A stretch of 64,000 bases of DNA from Levilactobacillus yonginensis (GCF_003946265.1 NZ_RHNO01000015.1:1-64000); one strand, 5' to 3'. Shown: positions 42,118 through 52,881, numbered from the stretch's first letter. Notes: generated by a model from the sequence alone, not told the origin. Program-made: numbers and translations.

Positions 42118-42924
42118 TTAGTCGTAATTTAAATGCTTATCTTGATCTAAGCCGTTGATTTCTGCAATTTCTTCGGTCGTCAAATGAAAGCCAGAGATTT
42201 CAAAGTTTTCTCGAACCCGGGCTGGCTTTGAGGACTTAGGGAAGACCACAAAGCCCGTGTCAACTTGCCAGCGCAAAACAATTTGTGCTGGGGACTTACC
42301 ATATTTATCAGCCAGCTTAGTGATGACGGGGTCTTCGAGAATCAAGTGACCGTGGCCAATCGGTGAGTAACCTTCATTCAGCAGACCATTGTCCGTGTCG
42401 AATTTGCCTAATTCAGCTTGTACCTTGTAGGGGTGACGTTCGATTTGGTTGACCATTGGTTTAACTTTAGCCATGGCAAAAACCTGGTTCAGTTGGTCTT
42501 CGGAAAAGTTGGAAACCCCAATGGCCCGAACCTTCTTTTGTTGGTAGAGCGTTTCTAAGGCGCGCCAAGTGTCTAAGGTGAGGTCGAAGTTTTCTTCATT
42601 TGGCCAGTGGATTAAATATAAATCCAAGTAGTCTAATTGTAAGTCACTTAATGTTTGGTCGAAGGCTGCCAGGGTCTTATCGTAACCTTGATCAGCGTTC
42701 CAAACCTTGGACGTGATGAACAGGTCAGAGCGGTCAATGCCAGACGCTTTGATGGCCGTACCAACGGCTGGTTCGTTGCCGTAAATGTGGGCGCAATCGA
42801 GATGCCGGTAGCCAGCATCTAAGGCTGTCTTGATAGCTGCTGGGACGTCTTTACTGTCAATTAAGTAAGTTCCGAATCCTAACATGGGGATGGTAACGCC
42901 GTTGCTTAATTGTGTCGTTTCCAT
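42118..42924 (-). CDS. Aldo/keto reductase
   Basis: 268-residue NADPH-dependent oxidoreductase of the AKR5 type. The catalytic tetrad appears in LDAGYRHLDCAHIYGNE (Asp and Tyr, about 36-52), ITSKVWN (Lys, about 70) and LIHWP (His, about 103). The cofactor part is FPKSSKPARVRENFE near 226-240. Related enzymes reduce 2,5-diketogluconate, methylglyoxal or other carbonyls; the substrate is not determinable. Single gene. Confidence 0.92.
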   Translation of the reverse strand: METTQLSNGVTIPMLGFGTYLIDSKDVPAAIKTALDAGYRHLDCAHIYGNEPAVGTAIKASGIDRSDLFITSKVWNADQGYDKTLAAFDQTLSDLQLDYLDLYLIHWPNEENFDLTLDTWRALETLYQQKKVRAIGVSNFSEDQLNQVFAMAKVKPMVNQIERHPYKVQAELGKFDTDNGLLNEGYSPIGHGHLILEDPVITKLADKYGKSPAQIVLRWQVDTGFVVFPKSSKPARVRENFEISGFHLTTEEIAEINGLDQDKHLNYD

Positions 42925-43045
42925 GTAATTACCTCACTATACAAATATTTTAAAGCGATATAAACATGTATTAATGATACACTACTGGGCTAATAGTTTC
43001 ACGGATGGCACCTTATCACCGTGTACCATTCGTTTGAGTACAGAC

Positions 43046-43195
43046 ATAGTGGAAAATTGTCGCCTTACCGTTCGCCAAATTTGGACTGGAACGCGGTGGG
43101 CAGGACGGGACAAGCCCAAAAGCGGTCTTGCCCCTCGCTTGAAGCCGCAAGGCACGTCTTCAAGTCGCCATTTCCAAGAAAATCACTTGAAAATC
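43046..43195 (+). repeat. 150-base repeat family A, copy 2
   Basis: Gapless partner of 33609-33758. It lies between the aldo/keto reductase and rpiA, in the same orientation as copy 1, and ends just before a long bidirectional hairpin (43201-43243). Complementary arms CTTGAAG/CTTCAAG and GGGACAAG/CTTGCCC are kept. Confidence 0.88.
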
Positions 43196-43200
43196 ATAAG

Positions 43201-43243
43201 AAATGCCCCATTCAATTCTATTTCAGAATTGAATGGGGCATTT
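43201..43243 (-). terminator. Terminator of the rpiA operon
   Basis: Perfect 19-base stem AAATGCCCCATTCAATTCT/AGAATTGAATGGGGCATTT with a five-base loop. T-rich on both sides but no long run. Confidence 0.82.
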
Positions 43244-43259
43244 TAGAATTAAGTTAAAA

Positions 43260-43946
43260 CTAGTCCCGTGCGTTCAGGACTTCTGGTCCATCTTGACGGC
43301 CAACAATCACAGTGTTGACCGTGTCTAAGAAGAGTCCGTGTTCGACGACACCCACGATGCCGTTTAACGTGTCGGCTAATTCGTGAGGATGGTCGATCCG
43401 GCCCAAGTGCAGGTCAATGATGTAATTCTTGGAGTCGGTCAGCACGTGGCTGCCGTCTTCTTGCATCCGGAATTCAGGGTGTAAGCCCATTTTATCCAGC
43501 TTTTCTAACACATGAGTGGAACCGAATGGAATGACTTCTAGTGGAAGTGGGAATTGGCCTAAGTGATGAACCATTTTGCTTTCATCAACGATCCACATGT
43601 TTTTAGTCGAGTTGATAGCCACGATTTTTTCCCAAAGGTGAGCAGCACCGCCACCCTTGATTCCTTGGAAGTTATCGTCAATTTCGTCAGCACCGTCAAT
43701 GGTGAGGTCGAGGTGGTCGACTTTATCCAATTGCTTGATGGTGATGCCCAATGATTCAGCTTGCTTAGCGGAACGGTCTGAAGTGGCGACCCCCACGATG
43801 CTGAGGCCCTCTTCCTTAACGCGCTTGCCAAGGGCATCGATCATGTAACGAACGGTTGAACCGGTACCGATACCTAAAATCATGCCATCTTTGACGTACT
43901 TTACGGCTTCTTGGCCAACGAGGGCCTTTAATGCATTCTGATCCAT
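43260..43946 (-). CDS. rpiA: Ribose-5-phosphate isomerase A
   Basis: 228 residues, interconverting ribose-5-P and ribulose-5-P in the pentose phosphate or phosphoketolase route. Family motifs: [10 protein letters not shown] (about 25-34), [12 protein letters not shown] (about 79-90, catalytic Asp) and [14 protein letters not shown] (about 94-107, catalytic Glu). RBS GAGGAG. It lies 25 bases downstream of the small acetyltransferase gene in one operon. Confidence 0.95.
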   Translation of the reverse strand: MDQNALKALVGQEAVKYVKDGMILGIGTGSTVRYMIDALGKRVKEEGLSIVGVATSDRSAKQAESLGITIKQLDKVDHLDLTIDGADEIDDNFQGIKGGGAAHLWEKIVAINSTKNMWIVDESKMVHHLGQFPLPLEVIPFGSTHVLEKLDKMGLHPEFRMQEDGSHVLTDSKNYIIDLHLGRIDHPHELADTLNGIVGVVEHGLFLDTVNTVIVGRQDGPEVLNARD

Positions 43947-43971
43947 CTAAATGTCTCCTCTTCTGAGTGTT

Positions 43972-44292
43972 CTAGTCTAAAGATACTGGTTGTACCGCCG
44001 CGGCCCCGCTGACCGGCAGTTGGTGGTCTGCCAGCAACGTGGGCGCGGGATGCTGAGTAAAGTAGCGTTTGGCGTACGGGTCCAACAACTTAACGGTTAC
44101 GTGCGCCGCCGTTGCTAGCTCGATGAACCGGGTGATCAGTTGAGCTGCTAATTCAGTAGCAGGCTGTGATGGTCGGACAAAAATTTGTTCGAGTACCCAA
44201 CTTGCGTCACTCAAGCAAATGTAGTGTAAGCTTGCCCGCAACTGGTCGTCGACCATTAGGGTCAATCGACCAGGTTCTTCTGTAATCGCCAT
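43972..44292 (-). CDS. GNAT-like small acetyltransferase (YjdJ type)
   Basis: 106 residues. The order of strands, with IFVRPSQPATELAAQLITRFIELATA then LLDPYAKRYFTQHP, matches the short GCN5-related family (COG2388/YjdJ). The loop that normally reads R-x-x-G-x-A/G for CoA is replaced by SQPATEL, so catalysis is doubtful. ATG follows AAAAGGAG. First gene of the rpiA operon. Confidence 0.75.
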   Translation of the reverse strand: MAITEEPGRLTLMVDDQLRASLHYICLSDASWVLEQIFVRPSQPATELAAQLITRFIELATAAHVTVKLLDPYAKRYFTQHPAPTLLADHQLPVSGAAAVQPVSLD

Positions 44293-44465
44293 GCCAAAAC
44301 TCCTTTTCCAAACCAGTCTTACTTCGATTTTGGTCTATCAGGCAAGGGTTGTCAACTAATTTTCGAGAGAACGTGTTTTTGCTGGTAATCTGGTCTGAGG
44401 ATGCTTATTCTAGTAACAGAGTGAAAGATTAGCGTTCATCTAAAAATGAGGGAGTGTCGATTTTT

Positions 44466-45002
44466 ATGCAACGGGGATTTGAAATTGTCAGTAAGTATGC
44501 CGATCAGGGGTTAAAACTCCCTTATAGGACCACGCAACAGGCGGCGGGCTACGACTTTGAGTGCGCCGAGGACTTTACGTTACCTTCTATTTGGCGCCAT
44601 GATCTTCTCCACGCTTTTAAACACCTGAAGCACCGTGAACCCTTGACGACAGCTGAGCTAACGGCCGGCCAAAGTGACCTGAAGCCTTGGCTGGTTCCGA
44701 CGGGCATCAAGGCATTTATGCAGCCGGGTGAGGTGCTGATGCTGGCTAACCGGTCCAGTAACCCGTTGAAACACAATTTGATTCTGCCAAACGGGGTCGG
44801 CGTGATTGACGCTGATTACTATAATAATGATAAAAATGAAGGCGAAATTTTTGTTCAGCTGGTCAACGTGGGTCTAACTGACATCACTATCCAGAAGGGC
44901 CAACGGATTGCGCAGGGAATCTTTATGCCATTTTTACTCGCTGATGGGGAACAGATTCCACAGCAACAACGGACTGGTGGCTTTGGGTCTTCGGACAAAA
45001 AT
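44466..45002 (+). CDS. dut: Deoxyuridine 5'-triphosphate nucleotidohydrolase (dUTPase)
   Basis: About 179 residues, trimeric dUTPase keeping uracil out of DNA. Motifs in order: AAGYDFECAED (1), NRSSNPLK (2), LPNGVGVIDADYYNND (3), KGQRIAQGIF (4) and RTGGFGSSDK (5). A lactobacillus-type insertion (HDLLHAFKHLKHREP) lies between motifs 1 and 2. The upstream GTG overlaps GAGGGAG, so ATG 44466 is used. Stop codon ends near 45005. Confidence 0.92.
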
Positions 45003-45051
45003 TAGGTCGGAAAAATAGCGCAACAGACTAGTGGGGAACGCCCATTAGGTA

Positions 45052-45060
45052 TGCTAAAAT
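45052..45060 (+). promoter_or_regulatory. Extended -10 promoter of radA
   Basis: TGC-TAAAAT 36 bases before the GTG start of radA, with a poor -35. Confidence 0.5.
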
Positions 45061-45095
45061 AAAGTTAAATCAATCAAGAAAACAGGGGGATCTAC

Positions 45096-46478
45096 GTGGC
45101 TAAACCAAGAACAACTTATGTTTGTCAGAACTGTGATTATAGTTCACCGCGCTATCTGGGCCGCTGTCCCAACTGTGGCGAGTGGAATACGATGGTGGAA
45201 GAGGTTGTGACCCCGGCCGCTGATAAGCCAAAGCCGCAATCTACGCGAACAGCTGTCGGTGGGGAACAGTCCCATCCACAACTCATGAGTGAAATTAAGC
45301 ATTCCACTGAAACTCGGGTCAAGACTCAGATGGAGGAATTGAATCGGGTCTTGGGTGGTGGTATCGTACCGGGCTCCCTCATCTTAATTGGTGGGGACCC
45401 CGGAATTGGCAAGTCCACCTTGCTGCTACAGGTGTCTGGGCAACTTAGTCAGACCGGGGGCAAGGTGTTGTACGTGTCAGGGGAAGAAAGTGCTTCGCAG
45501 ATTAAGATGCGGGCTGACCGATTAGTGGTCAATAGTGATAATCTTTACCTCTATCCAGAAACGGATATGGCCAGCATCCGAGCTAACATTGAACAAATGC
45601 AGCCGGATTACGTGGTTATCGATTCCGTTCAAACTATGCAGGCACCAGGAATTGAATCGGCCATTGGCTCGGTTTCTCAGATTCGGGCCGTGACGGGTGA
45701 ACTCATGCAAATTGCCAAGACCAACGGCATTACGATTTTCGTCGTGGGTCATGTGACCAAGGGAGGCGCCATTGCGGGGCCTAAGATTTTGGAACACATG
45801 GTGGACACCGTCTTGTACTTCGAAGGTGATTTGCACCACACCTACCGGATCTTACGGGCAGTGAAGAACCGTTTTGGGTCCACCAATGAGCTAGGAATCT
45901 TTGAAATGCGGGAAGGCGGGCTCTATGAGGTGGCCAATCCGTCGGAGATTTTCTTAGAGGAACGGTTGAAGGATGCAACTGGGTCGGCGATTGTGGTCTC
46001 GATGGAAGGGACGCGACCAATTCTGGTTGAAGTTCAAGCCTTGATTACACCGTCAGTCTTTGGCAATGCGCAACGGACCTCAAGTGGGTTGGACCGTAAC
46101 CGGGTCTCCTTACTGATGGCCGTTCTGGAAAAGCGAGCGAACTTGATGTTACAGAATCAAGATGCCTTTTTGAAGGCTGCCGGTGGGGTCAAACTTGACG
46201 AACCCGCCATTGATTTGGCGATTGCGATGTCGATTGCTTCCAGTTATCGGGACACGGCGACGGCCCCTACGGACTGCTTCGTGGGTGAAGTCGGACTGAC
46301 TGGTGAAATTCGGCGGGTCAACCGGGTTGAATCGCGGGTTGCCGAGGCCAAAAAGCTCGGTTTCAAACGGATTTACGTTCCTAAAAACAATCTCCAAGGG
46401 TGGAACCCACCAACTGGAATCGACGTTGTGGGAGTTTCCACGTTGCGGCAAACGTTGAAATTGGCTTTGGGCGTTTAA
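45096..46478 (+). CDS. radA: DNA repair protein RadA (Sms)
   Basis: 460 residues: N-terminal zinc finger CQNC/CPNC (about 10-27), RecA-like ATPase with Walker [11 protein letters not shown] (about 94-103), the RadA motif KNRFGS (about 253-258), and a Lon-like C-terminal domain. It processes recombination intermediates and aids branch migration. GTG start after AGGGGGA. Upstream of yacL, as in many Firmicutes. Confidence 0.96.
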   Translation: MAKPRTTYVCQNCDYSSPRYLGRCPNCGEWNTMVEEVVTPAADKPKPQSTRTAVGGEQSHPQLMSEIKHSTETRVKTQMEELNRVLGGGIVPGSLILIGGDPGIGKSTLLLQVSGQLSQTGGKVLYVSGEESASQIKMRADRLVVNSDNLYLYPETDMASIRANIEQMQPDYVVIDSVQTMQAPGIESAIGSVSQIRAVTGELMQIAKTNGITIFVVGHVTKGGAIAGPKILEHMVDTVLYFEGDLHHTYRILRAVKNRFGSTNELGIFEMREGGLYEVANPSEIFLEERLKDATGSAIVVSMEGTRPILVEVQALITPSVFGNAQRTSSGLDRNRVSLLMAVLEKRANLMLQNQDAFLKAAGGVKLDEPAIDLAIAMSIASSYRDTATAPTDCFVGEVGLTGEIRRVNRVESRVAEAKKLGFKRIYVPKNNLQGWNPPTGIDVVGVSTLRQTLKLALGV

Positions 46479-46514
46479 CGGTGTTCACTGCCAGTGAAGG
46501 GAGGTGAGTAAATA

Positions 46515-47696
46515 ATGCGTAAGAAAACAGTGATTTTGATTGTCTTTGCCGTCATCGGGGCCATTCTCGGGGTAGCTTATCTGCCCCACATCTGGGTATT
46601 GATGGGGGTCACGAGTCCGTTAGTCGACAACATGCTCGTTAATATTTTGCTTGGTGCTATTATTTTCCTGATTTTGGGATTGCTCTTTGCGGGCCTGTTG
46701 CTGAAACTAATCAATCGAATCGAAGCCTATTTGAACCAGCAGAATCCGGTGACCATGATTCTGGGGGCGTTGATGACCATCGTTGGGTTAGTCCTAGCGT
46801 TGTTGATTTCGTCGTTCCTGTTTAAGATTCCAAACGTTCTGTTTGGAACCGTTATTCCCGGAATCTTAATGCTACTTTTTGGTTATTTTGGTTTTCGAAT
46901 TGGGGTGCGGCTGAGTAAGATGCGGCCAGAAGAATGGCGGAAGCTGTTCCAACCTCGAAACAAGAAGAGCGCTGAAGAGAAAGCAGAAAAAGCCGTGTTA
47001 GATAAAGAGGTGGAACCTAACTTTCACCACTACAAGATTTTGGATACCAATATCTTAATCGATGGTCGTATCTACGATTTGGCTAAGACGGGCTTCCTGG
47101 AAGGGACACTCTTAGTCCCCAACTTCGTGTTGTATGAACTTCAGTACATTGCAGATTCTAGTGATTCAATCAAGCGGGTACGGGGTCGTCGTGGCTTGGA
47201 CATTTTGAACAAGCTCCAGAATGAACACATCATGCCGATTGAAATGTACGAAGGGGACTTTGAAGACATTCCGGAAGTTGATAGCAAGTTGATTGCCCTG
47301 GCTAAGCAAAATGGTGGGGTGATTGTTACCAACGATTACAACCTGAACAAAGTCATCCAGTTCCAAAACGTTCAGGTCTTAAACATCAACTCCCTAGCTA
47401 ATGCGTTGAAACCACGGGTCATTCCTGGTGAGGACATCCACGTGATGGTCGTCAAGAATGGGACCGAACGTCAACAGGGGGTTGCTTACCTGGATGACGG
47501 AACCATGGTTGTCGTGGAAGATGGTCGTTACTTCATCAATAAGCAGTTGGATGTCACGGTTACGAGTGCCATTCAAACGGATGCCGGCCGGATGATTTTT
47601 GCTAAGCCAGCTCACTCCAGTAAGAATATTGAGGAACAGGCTGAAAGTGAAAAGTCAGCAGCTAAGGGGTCCAAAAATACAAAGCGTTCCCGTTAA
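46515..47696 (+). CDS. yacL: PIN/TRAM-domain membrane protein YacL
   Basis: 393 residues: four membrane helices (about 5-125), a PIN nuclease domain (LDTNILIDGRIYDLA, about 175-189; EVDSKLIALAKQNGGVIVTND, about 254-274) and a C-terminal TRAM domain. The acidic PIN residues are present, so it may cut RNA at the membrane, but the function of YacL is not well settled. ATG follows GGGAGGTGAG, 36 bases after radA; clearly one operon. Confidence 0.92.
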   Translation: MRKKTVILIVFAVIGAILGVAYLPHIWVLMGVTSPLVDNMLVNILLGAIIFLILGLLFAGLLLKLINRIEAYLNQQNPVTMILGALMTIVGLVLALLISSFLFKIPNVLFGTVIPGILMLLFGYFGFRIGVRLSKMRPEEWRKLFQPRNKKSAEEKAEKAVLDKEVEPNFHHYKILDTNILIDGRIYDLAKTGFLEGTLLVPNFVLYELQYIADSSDSIKRVRGRRGLDILNKLQNEHIMPIEMYEGDFEDIPEVDSKLIALAKQNGGVIVTNDYNLNKVIQFQNVQVLNINSLANALKPRVIPGEDIHVMVVKNGTERQQGVAYLDDGTMVVVEDGRYFINKQLDVTVTSAIQTDAGRMIFAKPAHSSKNIEEQAESEKSAAKGSKNTKRSR

Positions 47697-47761
47697 TTTA
47701 CTGAAATTGACGGAATTCTGAGAAGGATTGAGGGTCACGCCTTTATTTTTCTTGGCGAGCA

Positions 47762-47791
47762 TTGTAAACTTAGAACATTGCGTCATAAAAT
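47762..47791 (+). promoter_or_regulatory. Promoter of gltX
   Basis: TTGTAA, 18 bases, TAAAAT, about 57 bases before the start. Confidence 0.55.
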
Positions 47792-47848
47792 TATGGCGAA
47801 GTGTCAGCAATTAAACGTGAATAAAATTTAGAAAGAGGCGCAAACGTT

Positions 47849-49339
47849 TTGGCGAAAAATTCAATTCGGGTTCGGTACGCACCGAGCCCAACCGGTCATT
47901 TGCACATTGGTAATGCCCGGACGGCCATTTTTAACTATTTATTTGCCCGTCACAACAAGGGTAAGTTCATCATCCGGATCGAGGATACGGATACGAAACG
48001 GAACATCGCAGACGGTGAACGGAGCCAATTAGAGAACTTAAAGTGGCTTGGTTTGGACTGGGATGAAGGTCCTGACGTCGGTGGCGACTACGGTCCTTAC
48101 CGTCAATCCGAACGGCGCGACATTTACACGCCACTCATCCAACAATTGTTAGATGAAGGCAAGGCTTACGAATCTTACCGGACGGAAGATGAATTACAAG
48201 CCGACCGTGAAGCTCAAAAAGCGCGCAAGGAAATGCCTCACTACGAATATGAATACGCTGGGATGAGCGAAGAAGAAAAGCAAGCCGCTATCGATGCCGC
48301 TAAGGCTAAGGGCTTGAAGCCAGTTGTTCGTTTCCGCGTACCTAAGGATGAAATTTTTGCCTGGGATGACATGGTTAAGGGAAACGTTTCCTTTAACTCT
48401 GACACCATTGGTGGGGACTTCGTTATCGCTAAGCGTGACGGGATGCCAACTTACAACTTCGCCGTGGTTGTTGATGACCACAAGATGGCTATCAGCCACG
48501 TCTTCCGTGGTGATGACCACGTTGCCAACACGCCTAAGCAATTGATGATCTACCAAGCCTTTGGTTGGGAAGCACCTAAGTTCGGCCACATGAGCTTGAT
48601 CATCAGCAAGGATACTGGTAAGAAGTTATCTAAGCGTGATGAATCTGTTCTGCAATTCATCGAACAATACCGTGACCTGGGTTACTTGCCAGAGGCTATG
48701 TTCAACTTCATTCTGTTGTTGGGCTGGTCACCGGTGGGTGAAGATGAAATCTTCAACCGTAAGCAATTCATTAAGATGTACGATGAAACTCGCCTGAGTT
48801 CATCACCTGCCACGTTTGACAGTGACAAGCTGGAATGGTTGAACAACCGTTACGTGAAGGATGCCGATGACAGTACCATCATGGATCTGGCTTTGAAGCA
48901 ATTGATCAAGGCGGGGAATATTCCAGCTAACCCAGACAATCAAAAGATTGAATGGGCGCGGCAATTGATCAACTTGTACAAGCGTCAGATGAGTTACATG
49001 GCTCAAATCAATGACATGGCTTCAGTCTTCTTTGAAGAACCTGACCAAGTTAGTGGTGAAGCCTTTGACGAAATCAACAACGAGACCGCACCGCTGGTCT
49101 TGAAGGCGTTCGCTGCTCAGATTGAAAAGTTGGACTTATTTGATGCGCCAGAAATCTTTAAGGTCATCAAAGCCGTTCAAGCTGAGACTGGTATCAAGGG
49201 TCGGCAACTTTGGATGCCGATTCGAATTGCTGTGACCCACGAAATGCACGGGCCAGAACTGCCAGAATCCATTGAATTAGTTGGGCGGGAAACTGCTTTA
49301 ACACACATCAAACAAACTTTAGCGCAATTAGAAGGCTAA
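47849..49339 (+). CDS. gltX: Glutamyl-tRNA synthetase
   Basis: 496-residue class I aminoacyl-tRNA synthetase. HIGH-type motif [17 protein letters not shown] (about 10-26), KMSKS-type motif KLSKRD (about 255-260). In lactobacilli without GlnRS this enzyme normally charges both tRNA-Glu and tRNA-Gln. TTG start after AGAAAGAGG. Terminator follows. Confidence 0.96.
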   Translation: MAKNSIRVRYAPSPTGHLHIGNARTAIFNYLFARHNKGKFIIRIEDTDTKRNIADGERSQLENLKWLGLDWDEGPDVGGDYGPYRQSERRDIYTPLIQQLLDEGKAYESYRTEDELQADREAQKARKEMPHYEYEYAGMSEEEKQAAIDAAKAKGLKPVVRFRVPKDEIFAWDDMVKGNVSFNSDTIGGDFVIAKRDGMPTYNFAVVVDDHKMAISHVFRGDDHVANTPKQLMIYQAFGWEAPKFGHMSLIISKDTGKKLSKRDESVLQFIEQYRDLGYLPEAMFNFILLLGWSPVGEDEIFNRKQFIKMYDETRLSSSPATFDSDKLEWLNNRYVKDADDSTIMDLALKQLIKAGNIPANPDNQKIEWARQLINLYKRQMSYMAQINDMASVFFEEPDQVSGEAFDEINNETAPLVLKAFAAQIEKLDLFDAPEIFKVIKAVQAETGIKGRQLWMPIRIAVTHEMHGPELPESIELVGRETALTHIKQTLAQLEG

Positions 49340-49350
49340 TGATTTCGTAA

Positions 49351-49396
49351 AGAAGCCGAGTGAAGGCCAATTGGCACTTCATTCGGCTTCTTTGTT
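49351..49396 (+). terminator. Terminator of gltX
   Basis: Stem AGCCGAGTGAAG/CTTCATTCGGCT with inner GCCAATTGGC, then TCTTTGTT. Confidence 0.8.
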
Positions 49397-49632
49397 ATCC
49401 CCTGATTATGCTACAATGGAGCTACCTCAGTTTATTTCAATGAAGTAGGCTGCCGCACCGCCCGACCGGTGCCAATCGTGAGTTGTTGCCCAGACAACTG
49501 GTTCTGTTCAGTTAGGGCCCACCACGACGATGGCGACACTTAAGGAATCACCGTTAGATTCAGTATGATTTCAATCGGGTGGCAATAACTAGCTAATTAA
49601 CGAAAACTATGAGACGTGAAAGGAGCTTCGGG
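49397..49632 (+). promoter_or_regulatory. cysS promoter and long unassigned leader
   Basis: Extended -10 TGC-TACAAT (49409-49417) is followed by about 210 bases before cysS, with hairpins such as GTTGT/ACAAC near 49482-49498. No intrinsic terminator and no canonical T-box sequence were found. Function unknown. Confidence 0.4.
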
Positions 49633-51042
49633 ATGCTCAAAGTATTTAACACCATGACTCGTCAAAAGGAAACATTTGAACCGATTACCCCCGGAGTGGT
49701 CAACATGTATGTGTGTGGCCCCACCGTTTACAACTATATTCACATTGGTAACGCGCGTAGTGCCATTGCCTTTGATACCATTCGCCGGTATTTTGAATAC
49801 CGGGGATACCAGGTCAAGTATGTCTCGAACTTTACCGACGTTGACGATAAGATGATCAACGAGGCTAAGAAGGAAGGCATTACGGTCCCCGAATTAGGTG
49901 ACCGGTTTATCAAGGCCTTCAAGGAAGACACGGCGGCCTTGAACATTGAACCGGCGACGGCCAATCCACGGGCTACTGAACACATCAATGAAATCATTGA
50001 ATTTGTGCAGGATTTAATCAAGAAGGATTACGCTTACCCGGTTGCTGGTGACGTCTACTACCGGGCGCGGAAGTTTGATCACTATGGTGAGCTGGCTCAC
50101 ATGAATATTGATGACTTAGAAGAGGGTGCCTCTCAGCATACCAACGATGAGGAAACGATTCGTAAGGAAGATCCCGTAGATTTTGCTCTTTGGAAGGGTG
50201 CTAAGCCTGGTGAAATTTCCTGGCCATCGCCTTGGGGAGCAGGACGTCCTGGCTGGCACATCGAGTGTTCCGTGATGTCGACCCACTACCTCGGGGATAC
50301 CTTTGACATTCATGGTGGGGGTGAAGACCTGGTCTTCCCACATCATCAAAATGAAATCGCCCAGAGTGAGGCCAAGACGGGCAAGAAGTTTGTGAACTAT
50401 TGGCTCCACAATGGTTTTGTGACCGTTGGGGATGACGACGAGAAGATGAGTAAGTCGCTGGGCAACTTTGTTACGGTGCACGACATTCTGAAGACAGTGG
50501 ATCCACAAACGTTGCGGTTCTTTATGGCAACGACTCAGTATCGCCGGCCGATTCAGTACAGTCAACGGAATTTAGATACCGCTGAACGCAACCTGGAACG
50601 CTTACAGACGGCGTACAACAACATGGGCTACCGTTTGAAGGACGCCGAAGAAGGCAATGATCCTAAGGTAGAACAAGAAACTCGGCAAATTGTTGCGGAC
50701 TACATTGATGCCATGGATGATGATTTTAACGTCCAAAATGGTGTCGCGGGTGTCCACGACTTAGCCCGGTTAGGTAACGTGTACGCGGAACGGCCAGTGG
50801 TCTTTGCTGGTACGTTAAACTTTATTCGCAAGACACTGGCTGACCTGGTGGGCGTCTTTGGGGTCACCTTCAATGAAGCTGATTCCCTGGATGACGACGG
50901 GATTCAGGCGTTGATTGATGAACGCCTGGCTGCTCGAAAGAACCGGAACTTTGAACGCAGTGATGAAATTCGTGAACAATTGAAGAATCAAGGAATTATT
51001 TTGGAAGACACGCCCCAAGGGACGCGTTGGAGAAAGGGTTAA
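49633..51042 (+). CDS. cysS: Cysteinyl-tRNA synthetase
   Basis: 469 residues. Zinc/HIGH region [17 protein letters not shown] (about 28-44), KMSKSLGN (about 269-276). Class I synthetase charging tRNA-Cys. An in-frame ATG at 49609 exists, but AAAGGAG precedes 49633, the standard start. First gene of a run cysS-mrnC-rlmB-rae1 typical of Firmicutes. Confidence 0.96.
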   Translation: MLKVFNTMTRQKETFEPITPGVVNMYVCGPTVYNYIHIGNARSAIAFDTIRRYFEYRGYQVKYVSNFTDVDDKMINEAKKEGITVPELGDRFIKAFKEDTAALNIEPATANPRATEHINEIIEFVQDLIKKDYAYPVAGDVYYRARKFDHYGELAHMNIDDLEEGASQHTNDEETIRKEDPVDFALWKGAKPGEISWPSPWGAGRPGWHIECSVMSTHYLGDTFDIHGGGEDLVFPHHQNEIAQSEAKTGKKFVNYWLHNGFVTVGDDDEKMSKSLGNFVTVHDILKTVDPQTLRFFMATTQYRRPIQYSQRNLDTAERNLERLQTAYNNMGYRLKDAEEGNDPKVEQETRQIVADYIDAMDDDFNVQNGVAGVHDLARLGNVYAERPVVFAGTLNFIRKTLADLVGVFGVTFNEADSLDDDGIQALIDERLAARKNRNFERSDEIREQLKNQGIILEDTPQGTRWRKG

Positions 51043-51045
51043 TTA

Positions 51046-51453
51046 ATGACAACTGAAGTAGATTATCGGCAACTGAACGGGGTCGCACTGGCCTACATGG
51101 GGGATGCTTCTTACGAAGTCATCATCCGTAAACACTTGATTGCGGAAGGCTTGGCTAAGCCCAATCACCTGCAAAAGAAGGCGACCCATTACGTCTCCGC
51201 CAAGGCTCAAGCGGCTTTGATCGATCTGATGGAACAGGATAAGATTTTGAGCGAAGACGAGTGGACCATGTTCAAACGGGGGCGGAATGCTAAGAGTTAC
51301 ACGCACGCTAAGAACACGGACGTGGTGACTTACCGAATCTCAACCGGGTTTGAAGCCTTGATGGGCTACCTTGCGTTGAGCGGTAAACAGGCCCGAGTCG
51401 ATGAACTCGGTCAGTGGTGCATTGAACAAGTAGAAGCGGGGCGGACTGAATAA
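51046..51453 (+). CDS. mrnC: Mini-ribonuclease III
   Basis: 135 residues; RNase III catalytic fold without the dsRNA-binding domain. [17 protein letters not shown] (about 14-30) carries the conserved Asp and Glu. It matures 23S rRNA ends in Bacillus. It starts three bases after the cysS stop and overlaps the rlmB start. Confidence 0.93.
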   Translation: MTTEVDYRQLNGVALAYMGDASYEVIIRKHLIAEGLAKPNHLQKKATHYVSAKAQAALIDLMEQDKILSEDEWTMFKRGRNAKSYTHAKNTDVVTYRISTGFEALMGYLALSGKQARVDELGQWCIEQVEAGRTE

Positions 51454-52232
51454 TGAGACCAGATCAACCAACAAATGAAGATAAAGATATCAGCAGCGAT
51501 TTTGTCATTGGCCGGCATCCAGCCGTTGCGGCCTTGCGTAGCCAACAAACAATCAACAAAGTTTTTCTGCAGAGTGGCCTGAAGGCGGAAGCTCTGGATG
51601 AGATCCGACAGTTAGCTAAGAAACGTCACTTGGTTATTTCAGAAGTGCCTAAGCAAAAGCTGGATCTGCTGACTGAACATCAGAATCACCAAGGGGTGGC
51701 TTTAGGTGTCGCAGCCTTTGCCTATGCTAGTATCGATGACCTCTTTGCTAAGGCGGAAGCCGCTGGCGAAGCACCATTCTTTCTGATTTTAGACGGTGTG
51801 GAAGATCCTCATAACTTAGGATCGATTCTGCGGACGGCGGATGCCAGTGGTGTACATGGGGTGATCATTCCGAAGCGGCGGGCAGTTGGTCTGACGTCGA
51901 CGGTTGCCAAGACCTCCACCGGGGCCATTGAACGCGTTCCCGTTGCCCGGGTCACCAACCTGGTCAACACCGTTCACGAGTTAAAGGATCGGGGCGTGTG
52001 GGTCTTTGGGACTGACATGGCTGGAACTGATTATCGTGACTGGGATGCCAAGGGGGCAACGGCACTGATCATCGGTAACGAAGGCAAAGGTATTTCACGT
52101 TTACTGAAGGAAACGGTTGACCAAATGTTGACGATTCCAATGGTCGGTGAGGTCCAAAGCTTGAATGCCAGTGTTGCCGCTGGACTGTTGATGTATCAAG
52201 GATTTAGTTCCCGGCATCCGGTTCAACACTAA
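51453..52232 (+). CDS. rlmB: 23S rRNA 2'-O-methyltransferase RlmB (SpoU family)
   Basis: 259 residues: N-terminal substrate-binding domain, then the SPOUT knot methylase with ILDGVEDPHNLGSILRTADASG (about 111-132), IIGNEGKGISRL (about 207-218) and MVGEVQSLNASVAAGLLMY (about 230-248). Methylates G2251. The start overlaps the mrnC stop (TAATG). Confidence 0.94.
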   Translation: MRPDQPTNEDKDISSDFVIGRHPAVAALRSQQTINKVFLQSGLKAEALDEIRQLAKKRHLVISEVPKQKLDLLTEHQNHQGVALGVAAFAYASIDDLFAKAEAAGEAPFFLILDGVEDPHNLGSILRTADASGVHGVIIPKRRAVGLTSTVAKTSTGAIERVPVARVTNLVNTVHELKDRGVWVFGTDMAGTDYRDWDAKGATALIIGNEGKGISRLLKETVDQMLTIPMVGEVQSLNASVAAGLLMYQGFSSRHPVQH

Positions 52233-52263
52233 TCTAATCAAGAGATGAGCGAGGGAGAGGTCA

Positions 52264-52809
52264 ATGAAAGAAGACATTTTAATTGTCGATGCCTATAATA
52301 TGATCGGCAACTGGCCCAAACTCAACCGGTTAAAGTTGCAGGATCGGTTACCTGAGGCCCGTGACGAGTTGCTGAACCTGTTGGCCAACTACAAAAAATT
52401 GCGTGATGCCAGCATTACGGTGGTGTTTGATGCGATGTACGTTCCCGGCATTTCTAAGAGCTACAATCAATTCGACTTAGAGGTTGTGTGGACTAATCGC
52501 GACGAGACCGCTGATAGCTATATCGAAAAGCTGGCCAAGGAACGTCAGACGCGGTTTACACAGGTTACGGTGGCAACGAGTGATCAGGCGGAACAATGGA
52601 CGATTTTCTCCGAGGGGGCCTTACGAATCCCAGCTGGGGAATTACTAACGGACATTGAACGGGCCCAAAATGAGGTCAAGCAAACGGCGAGAGAGTTTGC
52701 GGACCGCGGTATTGTGCGTAAGTCACCGTGGAATGATCAACAGCTCTATAAGCTGGAAAAGTTGCGGGACCAAATGATGGCCAAGCCCCATAAGAAAGAT
52801 AAGAAATAA
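52264..52809 (+). CDS. rae1: NYN-domain endoribonuclease Rae1 (YacP)
   Basis: 181 residues with a PIN-like NYN fold: ILIVDAYNMIGNWP (about 5-18), VVFDAMYVPG and the NRDETADSYIEKL segment with acidic residues. Rae1 cuts mRNA in the ribosomal A site in Bacillus. Next in the conserved operon. Confidence 0.92.
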   Translation: MKEDILIVDAYNMIGNWPKLNRLKLQDRLPEARDELLNLLANYKKLRDASITVVFDAMYVPGISKSYNQFDLEVVWTNRDETADSYIEKLAKERQTRFTQVTVATSDQAEQWTIFSEGALRIPAGELLTDIERAQNEVKQTAREFADRGIVRKSPWNDQQLYKLEKLRDQMMAKPHKKDKK

Positions 52810-52881
52810 ACGCCCGTTCGTAAGAAGGGTGCTGTGCCTTCCTGTAAACTGGAGTAACCAGTTGAAGGGGAGGCTTTTTTG

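Noticed and set aside
49397-49632. T-box riboswitch for cysteine before cysS
   Set aside because: The conserved AGGGTGG-N-ACCGCG box and a competing terminator are absent. Only GGGTGGCAA is present, and the tRNA-pairing base does not fit tRNA-Cys.
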